Below are positions 1 to 5,407 of a DNA stretch of 5,407 bases, in pieces. A program made the position numbers and the translations under genes. Origin of the DNA: Candidatus Magasanikiibacteriota bacterium (GTDB lineage: Bacteria; Patescibacteriota; Patescibacteriia; Magasanikbacterales; GWA2-37-8). The notes under the pieces are model-generated. The model saw nothing but the letters and a program-made list of their open reading frames with translations, was not told the DNA's origin and did no database searches. Where the stretch lies: assembly GCA_903858555.1 (NCBI GenBank), contig CAIOJG010000155.1, positions 1-5,407 of the forward strand, written 5' to 3'. How positions within the stretch are numbered: position 1 is the stretch's first letter; every line of letters starts with the position of its first letter.

Positions 1-676
1 CTTGAACATTGCCTTGGAATTCAAAACCAAGCGGATAATACATCGTGTTTTCAGAAGAAAAAATATAGTCACGTTGGCCATTTGGTTTTAGGCGAGTACC
101 ACAAACAAATGGGCGAATGCCGTGTGGGTCGCGGAAAGCAATCATACCAACACCGGCGATAATGCCGATGACCGAGTAGCCACCACGAGCGCGGTCATAA
201 ATAGATTCTACGGCCGTACATAAGTTTTCAAAAATATCATTCTTGGGATCAAGGGTGGAAAGTTTCGCCGCGAAAATATGCATGATCACTTCCAAGTCCG
301 AAGTGGTATTGCAATGACGTCGATCTTTTTCTTCCAATTCTTTTTTTAATTCTTTATAATTTGTCAGATCACCATTGTGAATCATCGCCATGCCGTAGGG
401 AGAAGACAAGGTAAATGGCTGCGCATTTTCGGTACCAAATTTTGAACCGGCGGTAGAATAGCGCGTGTGTCCCAAACCCCAGTTGCCATCTAGGCGACTA
501 ATATTTTCTTGAGTGAAAACATCGCGGATCATTCCTGGACCTTTTTCCAAATGAAAACGGTCGTTGAACGTCAAAATACCACAGGCATCTTGGCCGCGGT
601 GTTGTAAATGGATTAGGCCGTCGTAAATTTCTTGGGCTACTGGTTCATGAGAAAAAATGCCGATGATTCCACACAT
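1..676 (-). CDS. purF: Amidophosphoribosyltransferase PurF, N-terminal part (cut by left edge)
   Basis: This enzyme catalyses the first committed step, PRPP plus glutamine to 5-phosphoribosylamine, in the cytoplasm. The 225 visible codons are open from the ATG to the window edge and encode the Ntn-type (class II) glutamine amidotransferase domain. The start is fixed by MCGIIGIF: Cys2 becomes the N-terminal nucleophile once Met is removed, so there is no propeptide of the Bacillus subtilis kind. Other family motifs are HRGQDACGI (residues 26-34), GLGHTRYSTAG (67-77), HNGDLTNY (100-107), TSDLE (125-129) and RDPHGIRP (182-189). The C-terminal phosphoribosyltransferase domain, roughly half of a typical protein of about 470-500 residues, lies beyond the window. 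An in-frame TAA stands just upstream of the ATG (689-691). The start lies 7 nt after the purB stop and has no Shine-Dalgarno sequence. Asparagine synthetase and GlmS share the fold, but the motif set and operon favour PurF. Confidence 0.96.
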   Translation of the reverse strand, partial: MCGIIGIFSHEPVAQEIYDGLIHLQHRGQDACGILTFNDRFHLEKGPGMIRDVFTQENISRLDGNWGLGHTRYSTAGSKFGTENAQPFTLSSPYGMAMIHNGDLTNYKELKKELEEKDRRHCNTTSDLEVIMHIFAAKLSTLDPKNDIFENLCTAVESIYDRARGGYSVIGIIAGVGMIAFRDPHGIRPFVCGTRLKPNGQRDYIFSSENTMYYPLGFEFQGNVQ

Positions 677-683
677 ATAGTTT

Positions 684-2045
684 TTAAATTAGTGTAGTCA
701 ATTTTGAAGACAGCCCGATGTAGGTGGAGGGGGTGAGCTTGAGCAATTTTTGTTTTTCGGCTTTAGGAATATCTAATGATGCGATAAAGTCTTGAATACT
801 TTTTTTATTCATCGCTTGTCCGCGCGTTAGTTCTTTTAATTTTTCGTATGGTTTTGGATAACCAACTTTTCGTAGTACGACTTGGATGGCTTCTGCCAAG
901 ACTTCCCAATGATCTTCTAGCTCGGCATTAATTTTTTCTAAATTTGGTTTGATTTTATTTAAACCAGTCAAAGTATTTTTGTAAGCAATGAGTGAATAGG
1001 CGAGACCCACACCTTGATTGCGCATCACAGTGCTGTCGGTGAGATCACGCTGGAGACGCGAGACAGTAAGTTTGTCACTCATGAAACGTAAAATACTATT
1101 GGCCATGCCGAGGTTACCCTCGCTGTTTTCAAAATTTATCGGGTTCACTTTGTGTGGCATGGTGGAGGAGCCGACTTCGCCTTCTTTTTTCTGTAAAATA
1201 AAAATGCCGCGGCTAATGTAGAGCCACATATCTTGGTCCAGATTTTTTACGGTGTTATTTATTTGGGCGAGATAATCAAAAGCCAAGGCAGTGGATTCAT
1301 GTGATTCTATTTGGGTGGTTAATAAATTTGGCTTGAGACCAAGCGAAGAAATAAATTTTTTGCCAAAGCCGATCCAATCAATTTCCGGATAAGCGATTTG
1401 GATGGCGGCGTAGTTGCCAGTGGCGCCGTTTAGTTTTCCTTCCAGTTTTAAAGCTTTGAGATTTTTTAAGTTGTATTGTAAGCGTGAAGCAAACACTGCT
1501 AATTCTTTGCCTAAAGTAGTTGGTGTAGCTGGTTGACCGTGGGTGAGCGCGAGTAGTCCGACGTTTTTATTTTGTTTTACTAAAACTTGTAATGCGTGAA
1601 TAATTTTTTCTATTTCTTTCAATATCACATTTTCCAATCCACATTTTAACATTAATGAAAAAGATAAATTGTTGATGTCTTCAGAAGTGAGAGCGAAGTG
1701 AATGAATTCAGAATATTTAGCGCAAGGTAATTTTGAAATTTTTTCTTTCAAAAAATATTCTACGGCTTTGACGTCGTGGTTGGTAGTTTTTTCAATTAGT
1801 TTGACTGCTTCTCCGTCGGCTTCAGAAAAATTTTGGTAAATGCTGCGTAATTTTTTTTGTAAGTCAATCGAAAAAGGCGGTACTTCTTTTATTTTTATTT
1901 CTAGGCTTATGGTAATAAAATATTCCACCTCTACTTGCACGCGGAATTTTATCAAAGCTAGCTCAGAAAAATATGGAGCTAATACAGCTACTGATTGAGC
2001 ATAGCGACCATCTAATGGTGAAAGCGAGTTTAATTGGTTGTTCAT
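684..2045 (-). CDS. purB: Adenylosuccinate lyase PurB (Escherichia coli-type)
   Basis: PurB eliminates fumarate twice: from SAICAR to give AICAR, and from adenylosuccinate to give AMP. It belongs to the fumarase/aspartase superfamily and normally forms a homotetramer whose active sites are built from three subunits. At 453 residues it is full length (the E. coli enzyme is 456). The N-terminus has the E. coli-type SPLDGRY motif (residues 9-15) and KFRVQVEVE (33-41). The three conserved active-site regions are visible: TTNHDVKAVEY (87-97) with TSEDINN (120-126), then THGQPATPTTLGKEL (168-182) with the catalytic histidine at about 169, and the mobile loop GSSTMPHKVNP (292-302) with the catalytic serine. 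RDLTDSTVMRNQG (333-345) is also typical. The start ATG overlaps the purE stop by 4 nt (ATGA), which suggests translational coupling. No key residue appears missing. Confidence 0.97.
   Translation of the reverse strand: MNNQLNSLSPLDGRYAQSVAVLAPYFSELALIKFRVQVEVEYFITISLEIKIKEVPPFSIDLQKKLRSIYQNFSEADGEAVKLIEKTTNHDVKAVEYFLKEKISKLPCAKYSEFIHFALTSEDINNLSFSLMLKCGLENVILKEIEKIIHALQVLVKQNKNVGLLALTHGQPATPTTLGKELAVFASRLQYNLKNLKALKLEGKLNGATGNYAAIQIAYPEIDWIGFGKKFISSLGLKPNLLTTQIESHESTALAFDYLAQINNTVKNLDQDMWLYISRGIFILQKKEGEVGSSTMPHKVNPINFENSEGNLGMANSILRFMSDKLTVSRLQRDLTDSTVMRNQGVGLAYSLIAYKNTLTGLNKIKPNLEKINAELEDHWEVLAEAIQVVLRKVGYPKPYEKLKELTRGQAMNKKSIQDFIASLDIPKAEKQKLLKLTPSTYIGLSSKLTTLI
2042..2045 (-). other. ATGA start/stop overlap joining purE and purB
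   Basis: On the minus strand the bases read ATGA: TGA ends purE and ATG begins purB. Overlaps of this type usually mean that ribosomes ending one gene reinitiate on the next. The purB start has no Shine-Dalgarno motif of its own (the preceding bases are GAACTTGGTCT), which fits coupling. The purB start is further supported because SPLDGRY follows a few residues later, as in E. coli PurB. Confidence 0.85.
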
Positions 2046-2437
2046 AGACCAAGTTCAATAATGCGTTTGATAGCGAGCGCTACATTGGCCGGTTCAAGAA
2101 CGGTCATGGCCGGTACATTGGCCGGCATCTGTATTGTAGATTGGATGTTGACCATCATGTCGATTTTGTCTGCAAAAGGAGGGCAGGCGATAGTGACTTT
2201 GGTAGAATTTCCAGCCACGAAACCGGAAAGCGCGTTGGAGCGGCCAGCGATAGTGACGTAGACCACCTTTTCATCGGCGTATTTATCGAGGATAGCGAGC
2301 GCTTCACGAGCTTGTTTGTGAGCAGAAGCGGAAAATTGTTCCCACGCAATACTAAATTTATCCAATTCATCCGTAATTTTTTTAGCGTGTTCAATGTCGG
2401 CGCCTTTGTTTGATCCGAGGATTAAAATTACTTTCAT
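2042..2437 (-). CDS. purE: Class II PurE, predicted AIR carboxylase (CO2-dependent)
   Basis: The 131-residue protein resembles the PurE fold in its class II form. In this class AIR is carboxylated directly with CO2 to CAIR, whereas class I isomerises the N5-CAIR made by PurK. Visible motifs are GSNKG (8-12, the phosphate-binding GS loop), SAHK (38-41), AGRSN (64-68), GN (76-77), ACPP (84-87) and QMP (103-105). AGRSN...GN...CPP matches the AIRC half of animal PAICS; the class I motif GAGGAAHLPG and the PVQS segment are absent. The length is short compared with about 160-170 for E. coli-type PurE, because the C-terminal helix after the last core element is missing. It starts 1 nt after the purC stop and overlaps purB by 4 nt. 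The AT-rich region before the ATG has no Shine-Dalgarno motif. Family assignment is firm; the class II reaction is inferred from motifs. Confidence 0.88.
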   Translation of the reverse strand: MKVILILGSNKGADIEHAKKITDELDKFSIAWEQFSASAHKQAREALAILDKYADEKVVYVTIAGRSNALSGFVAGNSTKVTIACPPFADKIDMMVNIQSTIQMPANVPAMTVLEPANVALAIKRIIELGL

Positions 2438-2438
2438 A

Positions 2439-3401
2439 TTATATATTTTTTAAATTGTTTTCCAATCTTTGTGCGATTGGTAAATTCTCATCTGGAAATT
2501 CAAAAGTTTTTCCGGTGATCATTTCATAGAGTTGGATATAGCGACGAGAAAGTTCTACCACCAATTCTTCTGGAGCGGCTGGTAATTCTTTATCATTGTA
2601 TGGGTCGCAATTTTTGGTAAACCACAAACGCAAAAATTCTTTATCAATATTTTCTGGTTCTTGGTTGTTGGCAAAACGTTCTTCAAAACTATTGGCGAGC
2701 CAATAGCGACTGGAATCTGGAGTGTGAATTTCATCTATCAATAAAATATTGCCATCCGCATCTTTGCCAAATTCATATTTAGTATCGACTAAAATTAATC
2801 CATGTTCGGCCGCCACTTTCTGACCAAAAACAAACAGCTCTAATGCTTTGGTGCTGACATAATCCCATTCCTCTTGGGTCATTAAACCTTGCTCCACAAT
2901 TTCTTTGGCGCTAATAAGGCCGTCATGTTCATCGGATTTGGTAGTTGGGGTCACAATCGGGTGATCAAACTTTTGATTTTTCTTTAAACCTTCCGGTAAA
3001 ATATTGCCACAATAGTCGCGCATGCCGGCTTCGTAATTTTTCCATGCACTAGTAGAAGTAGTACCGGTAATATATCCACGCACCACAAATTCAACCGCAA
3101 ACACCGAACATTTTTTTCCAACCGTCACATTTGGATCCGGTACGGAAAGTACGTGATTTGGTACAATATTTTTAGTTTGATCAAACCACCAAGCGCTGGT
3201 CTGGTTTAGTACTTGTCCTTTAAAAGGAATCGCGGCGAGTACGCGATCAAAAGCACTTTGGCGGTCGGTAGTTATTAAAACCATTTTATCCGGCAATTCA
3301 TATGAATCACGCACTTTGCCGATTTTCTTTTTACCAAAACTAAGATCGGTCTCGGTGAGACAGTTATTTAGTTGGGCTTTGATTTTCTCTGTGTAGTACA
3401 T
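2439..3401 (-). CDS. purC: SAICAR synthase PurC (long, yeast Ade1-like form)
   Basis: PurC joins CAIR to aspartate using ATP to form SAICAR, the step that follows PurE. At 320 residues it is of the long, yeast Ade1-like type rather than the roughly 240-residue E. coli type. Motifs in order are GKVRDSYEL (28-36, the nucleotide-binding hairpin), TTDRQSAFD (44-52), VVRGYITGTTSTSAW (106-120), TPTTKSDEHD (151-160), LVDTKYEFG (204-212) and IDEIHTPDSSRYW (222-234), followed by the C-terminal helices (KEFLRLW, 254-260). All are intact, so the enzyme should be active. The GTTSTSAW segment is a few residues longer than the yeast equivalent, a common variant in bacterial members of this type. The gene begins 4 nt after the purQ stop and ends 1 nt before purE. 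No Shine-Dalgarno motif precedes the ATG (TAAACAT). Confidence 0.97.
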   Translation of the reverse strand: MYYTEKIKAQLNNCLTETDLSFGKKKIGKVRDSYELPDKMVLITTDRQSAFDRVLAAIPFKGQVLNQTSAWWFDQTKNIVPNHVLSVPDPNVTVGKKCSVFAVEFVVRGYITGTTSTSAWKNYEAGMRDYCGNILPEGLKKNQKFDHPIVTPTTKSDEHDGLISAKEIVEQGLMTQEEWDYVSTKALELFVFGQKVAAEHGLILVDTKYEFGKDADGNILLIDEIHTPDSSRYWLANSFEERFANNQEPENIDKEFLRLWFTKNCDPYNDKELPAAPEELVVELSRRYIQLYEMITGKTFEFPDENLPIAQRLENNLKNI

Positions 3402-3405
3402 ATGT

Positions 3406-4665
3406 TTAATATTTAAAACATTCTTGCGAATATGGGTTGAATAAAATATGGGTGGCTAAAATTTTATCCACCACAGAATTAATGTTATCATGGGAACTGG
3501 TAATGCGCCAGAGCGTGCCTTTGGTCACAAACTCAATGCCGTGAATGTCCAATTTCGACAGATTTTCTTTCTTTTGTTCGCCGATAGAATCATCCATGTA
3601 GCGCACTAAAAGCAGGGCAGAGTTTTCGTCTGATTTTACATCTTCCACCAGTTTTTCTTTGTTGGAATTGAAAAGTTCTCCGGAATCAATAATTTGTTTT
3701 TTTACTAGATTCAAATCCACGTCTTCAGGAAATTTTATTTCCCATTGCACGTAGCGTTGTATAGACACATCAATCCCCAAACTTTTTAAAGTGGTCTGTA
3801 CAGTGGCCGCTTCCTTGTCGGTAATCATTAGTTCAACCGGCAGTTGTAAAATACTTGGATCTTTTTCTTTTGGTTGAATTAAAAGTGGTGGGGGAGTAAA
3901 TTCTAAAGTTTTATCTAAATTAATACTGACTTTATTTTGAATATATTCGCGCATGGAAGTAAAAATCGGTTGGCCGTTATCGGTGCGTTCTGGATGAGGC
4001 ATCATTGCCATAACATTGCCGGCGGCGTTGGTAACGGCGGCGAGATTGTACATGGCGCCATTTGGATTGGTAGGGAATTCAGCAGAAATATTTCCAGTAT
4101 CGTCGCAATATCTAAAGATAGTTTGATTGTTGTCAATCATTTCTGCTAGCAACTCATCTGGAATAATAAATCTACCTTCACCGTGCGCGATTGGCACATG
4201 AATAAACTCACCATTTTTTAGATGACGAGTAAAGGCGGAGGATTCACTTGGTGCGGATTGTTTGATATTGACCCAAGTGTTGTAAAATCCAGTTCCGACC
4301 ACCACACCATTTTTCAAACGCCAATTTTCAGCGAGCGCCATGCCCAAATCGTAATTTTTTAATCCTGGCACGAGTCCAGTTTCTACCAAAATTTGCGCGC
4401 CGTTGCAAACACCTAAAATTGGTTTGCCTTTTTCCGATTCTGGTTTGAGATGAATCATGAGTGGATCAAGCGAAGCGATAATGCCGGAGCGAGAACGATC
4501 TTCATAAGAAAATCCACCCACGATAAAATAACCATCAAAACTGGCGAGATCACGATAATCGCGATTCCACAAAAATTCTTCCGCTTCCATGCCGGCTTGT
4601 TTGATGGCACGGAAAGATTCGGATTCGGCGTTGCTCCCTGGAAATTGGATGATGGCAATTTTCAT
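3406..4665 (-). CDS. purQ: FGAM synthase glutaminase PurQ fused to a tandem PurS-like tail
   Basis: Residues 1 to about 245 are a class I (triad) glutamine amidotransferase that supplies ammonia to PurL for FGAR-to-FGAM conversion. Motifs are QFPGSN (7-12), GGFSYEDRSRSG (50-61), GVCNGAQIL (85-93) with nucleophile Cys87, IAHGEGRF (159-166), RYCD (185-188) and PHPER (223-227) with catalytic His224 and Glu226. Separate bacterial PurQ proteins usually stop near residue 225-260. Here a proline-rich linker (PPP at 258-260) leads into about 145 more residues. These look like two degenerate PurS units (about 275-342 and 349-419), PurS being the small scaffold protein that bridges PurQ and PurL. The reading frame is unbroken, with no internal start needed. 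No free-standing purS gene is seen in the window, and PurL must be encoded elsewhere. The start lies 4 nt after the purM stop, without a Shine-Dalgarno motif. PurQ is certain; the PurS reading of the tail is inferred. Confidence 0.95.
   Translation of the reverse strand: MKIAIIQFPGSNAESESFRAIKQAGMEAEEFLWNRDYRDLASFDGYFIVGGFSYEDRSRSGIIASLDPLMIHLKPESEKGKPILGVCNGAQILVETGLVPGLKNYDLGMALAENWRLKNGVVVGTGFYNTWVNIKQSAPSESSAFTRHLKNGEFIHVPIAHGEGRFIIPDELLAEMIDNNQTIFRYCDDTGNISAEFPTNPNGAMYNLAAVTNAAGNVMAMMPHPERTDNGQPIFTSMREYIQNKVSINLDKTLEFTPPPLLIQPKEKDPSILQLPVELMITDKEAATVQTTLKSLGIDVSIQRYVQWEIKFPEDVDLNLVKKQIIDSGELFNSNKEKLVEDVKSDENSALLLVRYMDDSIGEQKKENLSKLDIHGIEFVTKGTLWRITSSHDNINSVVDKILATHILFNPYSQECFKY
3409..3843 (-). 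repeat. Tandem PurS-like domains in the PurQ C-terminal extension (about 77-residue period)
   Basis: The extension can be laid over itself with a shift of 76-78 residues. L293/L369, L296/L372 and I298/I374 align, then W308/W386 and I310/I388, then N319/N396, V321/V398, I325/I402, and the triplet LFN at 331-333 against LFN at 408-410. The first unit covers about 3640-3843 and the second about 3409-3621. Each has the size (about 70 residues) and apparent pattern of PurS, a strand-helix-strand-strand-helix protein with an LxxLG-type helix end, an ExxF-type strand and a C-terminal helix ending near N-P. Unit one keeps the PurS-like LKSLGIDV and SGELFNSN; unit two keeps the LFNPY ending. The nucleotide sequences are no longer visibly similar, so the duplication is old. 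The repeat is seen directly; homology to PurS is inferred from pattern, size and context. Confidence 0.65.
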
Positions 4666-4669
4666 AAAT

Positions 4670-5407
4670 TTATCTGAGATCTAAAGTGTCACCTTTATAA
4701 ATTATATTTTTTTCTTTGATTACCACTTGCTTTGGTCCTTTTTGCACTTCGCCGGCGTAGAGTCCGGTGAAGCCATTTTTTTCTATAATCTGTAAAGCTT
4801 TTTCAACATGTTTAGCCGAAAGGAAAATCGCGTAATCTTGTCCCATGTTAAAAGTTTGGTACATCTCGTAATCATTTAAACCAGAAGTATCTTGGATAAA
4901 TTTAAAAAGTTCTGGCGTGGTAAAAATTCTGTCGATGAGATATGTAAAGTTTGGTCGACCGCGCATCACTTTGCGTAGACCATGGCCAGTGATATTGGAA
5001 AGATAATGAACGTCTATTTTATTTTTGAAAAGATTCTGCACGAGGTTGGCGTAGATATTACTTTTGGTCAGCAAAGCTTCGCCGTAAGTTTTTTTGTTTT
5101 TTAATTTAGTGTTATAACCAGCTGGTAATTTTTTGGCGAGCGCACGTGCGAGCGATAAACCGTTGGCATTGATGCCGTTACTTTTTATAAAAATTATTTT
5201 GTCGCCGGTTTTTAATTTTTTGTCAGTAAGGAGATTGGTTTTGTTTTTAATAATCCCGACCGCGGATCCAGCAAGGTCAATCGTCTCAGGATTAATAATG
5301 CCCGCATAAGCCGGTGTCTCACCGCCGCCCCAGCTCACACCCGCGATGTCACAGGCGGATTTCCAGCCAGTAATCAAATCTTTCATGCGTTGTTTGTCGC
5401 CGAGCCA
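4670..5407 (-). CDS. purM: AIR synthase PurM (divergent), C-terminal two thirds, cut by right edge
   Basis: PurM closes the imidazole ring of FGAM with ATP to form AIR. The frame stays open through the window edge: seven codons (WLGDKQR) precede the Met at 5384-5386, so that Met is internal. About 245 residues are visible, and by comparison with E. coli PurM roughly 110-130 N-terminal residues are missing. Visible motifs, numbered from that Met, are GGGETP (20-25), DLAGSAVGII (37-46), the SNGINANGLSLAR segment, then NITGHGLRKVMRG and the family hallmark EMYQTFNMG. The usual ITGGGLxxNxxR is replaced by ITGHGLRKVMR, and GGETAEMPGMY by GGETPAYAGII, so this is a divergent branch of the family. 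PurL also contains PurM-like halves, but the EMY-FNMG hallmark and the ending soon after the PurM core argue for PurM. It ends with TAA 4 nt before purQ. Confidence 0.9.
   Translation of the reverse strand, partial: WLGDKQRMKDLITGWKSACDIAGVSWGGGETPAYAGIINPETIDLAGSAVGIIKNKTNLLTDKKLKTGDKIIFIKSNGINANGLSLARALAKKLPAGYNTKLKNKKTYGEALLTKSNIYANLVQNLFKNKIDVHYLSNITGHGLRKVMRGRPNFTYLIDRIFTTPELFKFIQDTSGLNDYEMYQTFNMGQDYAIFLSAKHVEKALQIIEKNGFTGLYAGEVQKGPKQVVIKEKNIIYKGDTLDLR

Larger units (their letters stand above)
1..5407 (-). other. Interior of a purine biosynthesis operon (purM-purQ/S-purC-purE-purB-purF)
   Basis: Six consecutive minus-strand genes, all assignable to IMP/AMP synthesis, are separated by 4, 4, 1, -4 and 7 nt in transcription order. 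No gap is large enough for a promoter or a hairpin terminator, so they are very probably one transcript whose promoter lies beyond the right edge. The transcript continues past the left edge inside purF. No purine riboswitch or operator falls inside the window; any such element would be upstream of the operon's first gene. Together the products turn PRPP into phosphoribosylamine (PurF), supply ammonia for FGAM synthesis (PurQ), and carry FGAM through AIR, CAIR and SAICAR to AICAR (PurM, PurE, PurC, PurB). Confidence 0.9.

Noticed and set aside
1018..1221. Plus-strand open frame of 67 codons opposite purB
   Set aside because: It lies wholly antisense to the catalytic-loop region of purB, has no recognisable domain or ribosome binding site, and its composition follows from the purB codons on the other strand.
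2034..2413. Two plus-strand frames (2034-2261, 2141-2413) and a second minus-strand frame (2155-2394) at purE
   Set aside because: All overlap purE, whose frame carries the family motifs. The others show no domain and are shadow frames of a short gene with few stops.
3406..3850. The PurQ tail as a frameshifted or falsely extended reading frame, or a separate overlapping purS gene
   Set aside because: The frame is continuous, the tail has ordinary protein composition with an internal repeat, and no stop or plausible independent start with a ribosome binding site separates it from PurQ.
3937..4149. Plus-strand open frame of 70 codons opposite the PurQ domain
   Set aside because: Antisense to the conserved PHPER and RYCD region; no start signal and no recognisable protein features.
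4450..4677. Plus-strand frame 4450-4677 and minus-strand frame 4455-4658 over the start of purQ
   Set aside because: The true frame has QFPGSN, GGFSY and the glutaminase triad. These two are out of frame or antisense and match nothing.
4670..5386. Taking the Met at 5384-5386 as the true start of purM
   Set aside because: The frame continues open to the window edge and the PurM N-terminal half would be missing; the Met aligns to the middle of the family.
1..5407. Alternative genetic code with UGA read as glycine (known in some CPR groups)
   Set aside because: All complete genes match their families end to end without in-frame TGA, and purE ends properly on TGA in an ATGA overlap.
1..5407. 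CRISPR arrays, tRNAs, insertion sequences, terminators or riboswitches
   Set aside because: Nearly every base is coding, the largest gap is 7 bp, and no regularly spaced repeats, cloverleaf, inverted terminal repeats or hairpin-plus-T-run were seen.

Overview
All six genes in this window lie on the minus strand and are packed almost end to end. Read in the direction of transcription (right to left) they are purM (5' end cut by the right edge), purQ with a C-terminal extension, purC, purE, purB and purF (3' end cut by the left edge). This is the interior of a de novo purine biosynthesis operon. It covers step 1 (PurF), the glutaminase and scaffold part of step 4 (PurQ/PurS), step 5 (PurM), step 6 (PurE), step 7 (PurC) and step 8 (PurB, which also makes AMP from adenylosuccinate). 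PurD, PurN/PurT, PurL, PurK and PurH are not in the window.

Gene spacings are +4, +4, +1, -4 and +7 nt, so nothing is left over for internal promoters, terminators or RNA genes, and I see none. There is no intergenic stretch longer than 7 bp. None of the five visible start codons has a recognisable Shine-Dalgarno sequence. The DNA is moderately A+T-rich and uses the standard bacterial code.

Two genes depart from the textbook bacterial arrangement. The 419-residue PurQ is about 160-190 residues longer than a normal PurQ, and its tail reads as two degenerate PurS-like units in tandem. That would place one glutaminase and two PurS units in a single chain, the same 1:2 ratio found in the separate-subunit PurL/PurQ/PurS complex. 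PurE carries the signature of class II AIR carboxylase (AGRSN, GN, CPP, SAHK), the type found in the animal PAICS protein. It lacks the GAGGAAHLPG motif of the usual bacterial N5-CAIR mutase, so the pathway here probably needs no PurK. The purC-purE order also matches the domain order of PAICS.

The organism is a bacterium with a compact, moderately A+T-rich genome. The divergent PurM, the fused PurQ, the missing Shine-Dalgarno motifs and the tight packing would suit a candidate-phylum lineage such as Patescibacteria/CPR, but this is an inference; the window contains no phylogenetic marker.
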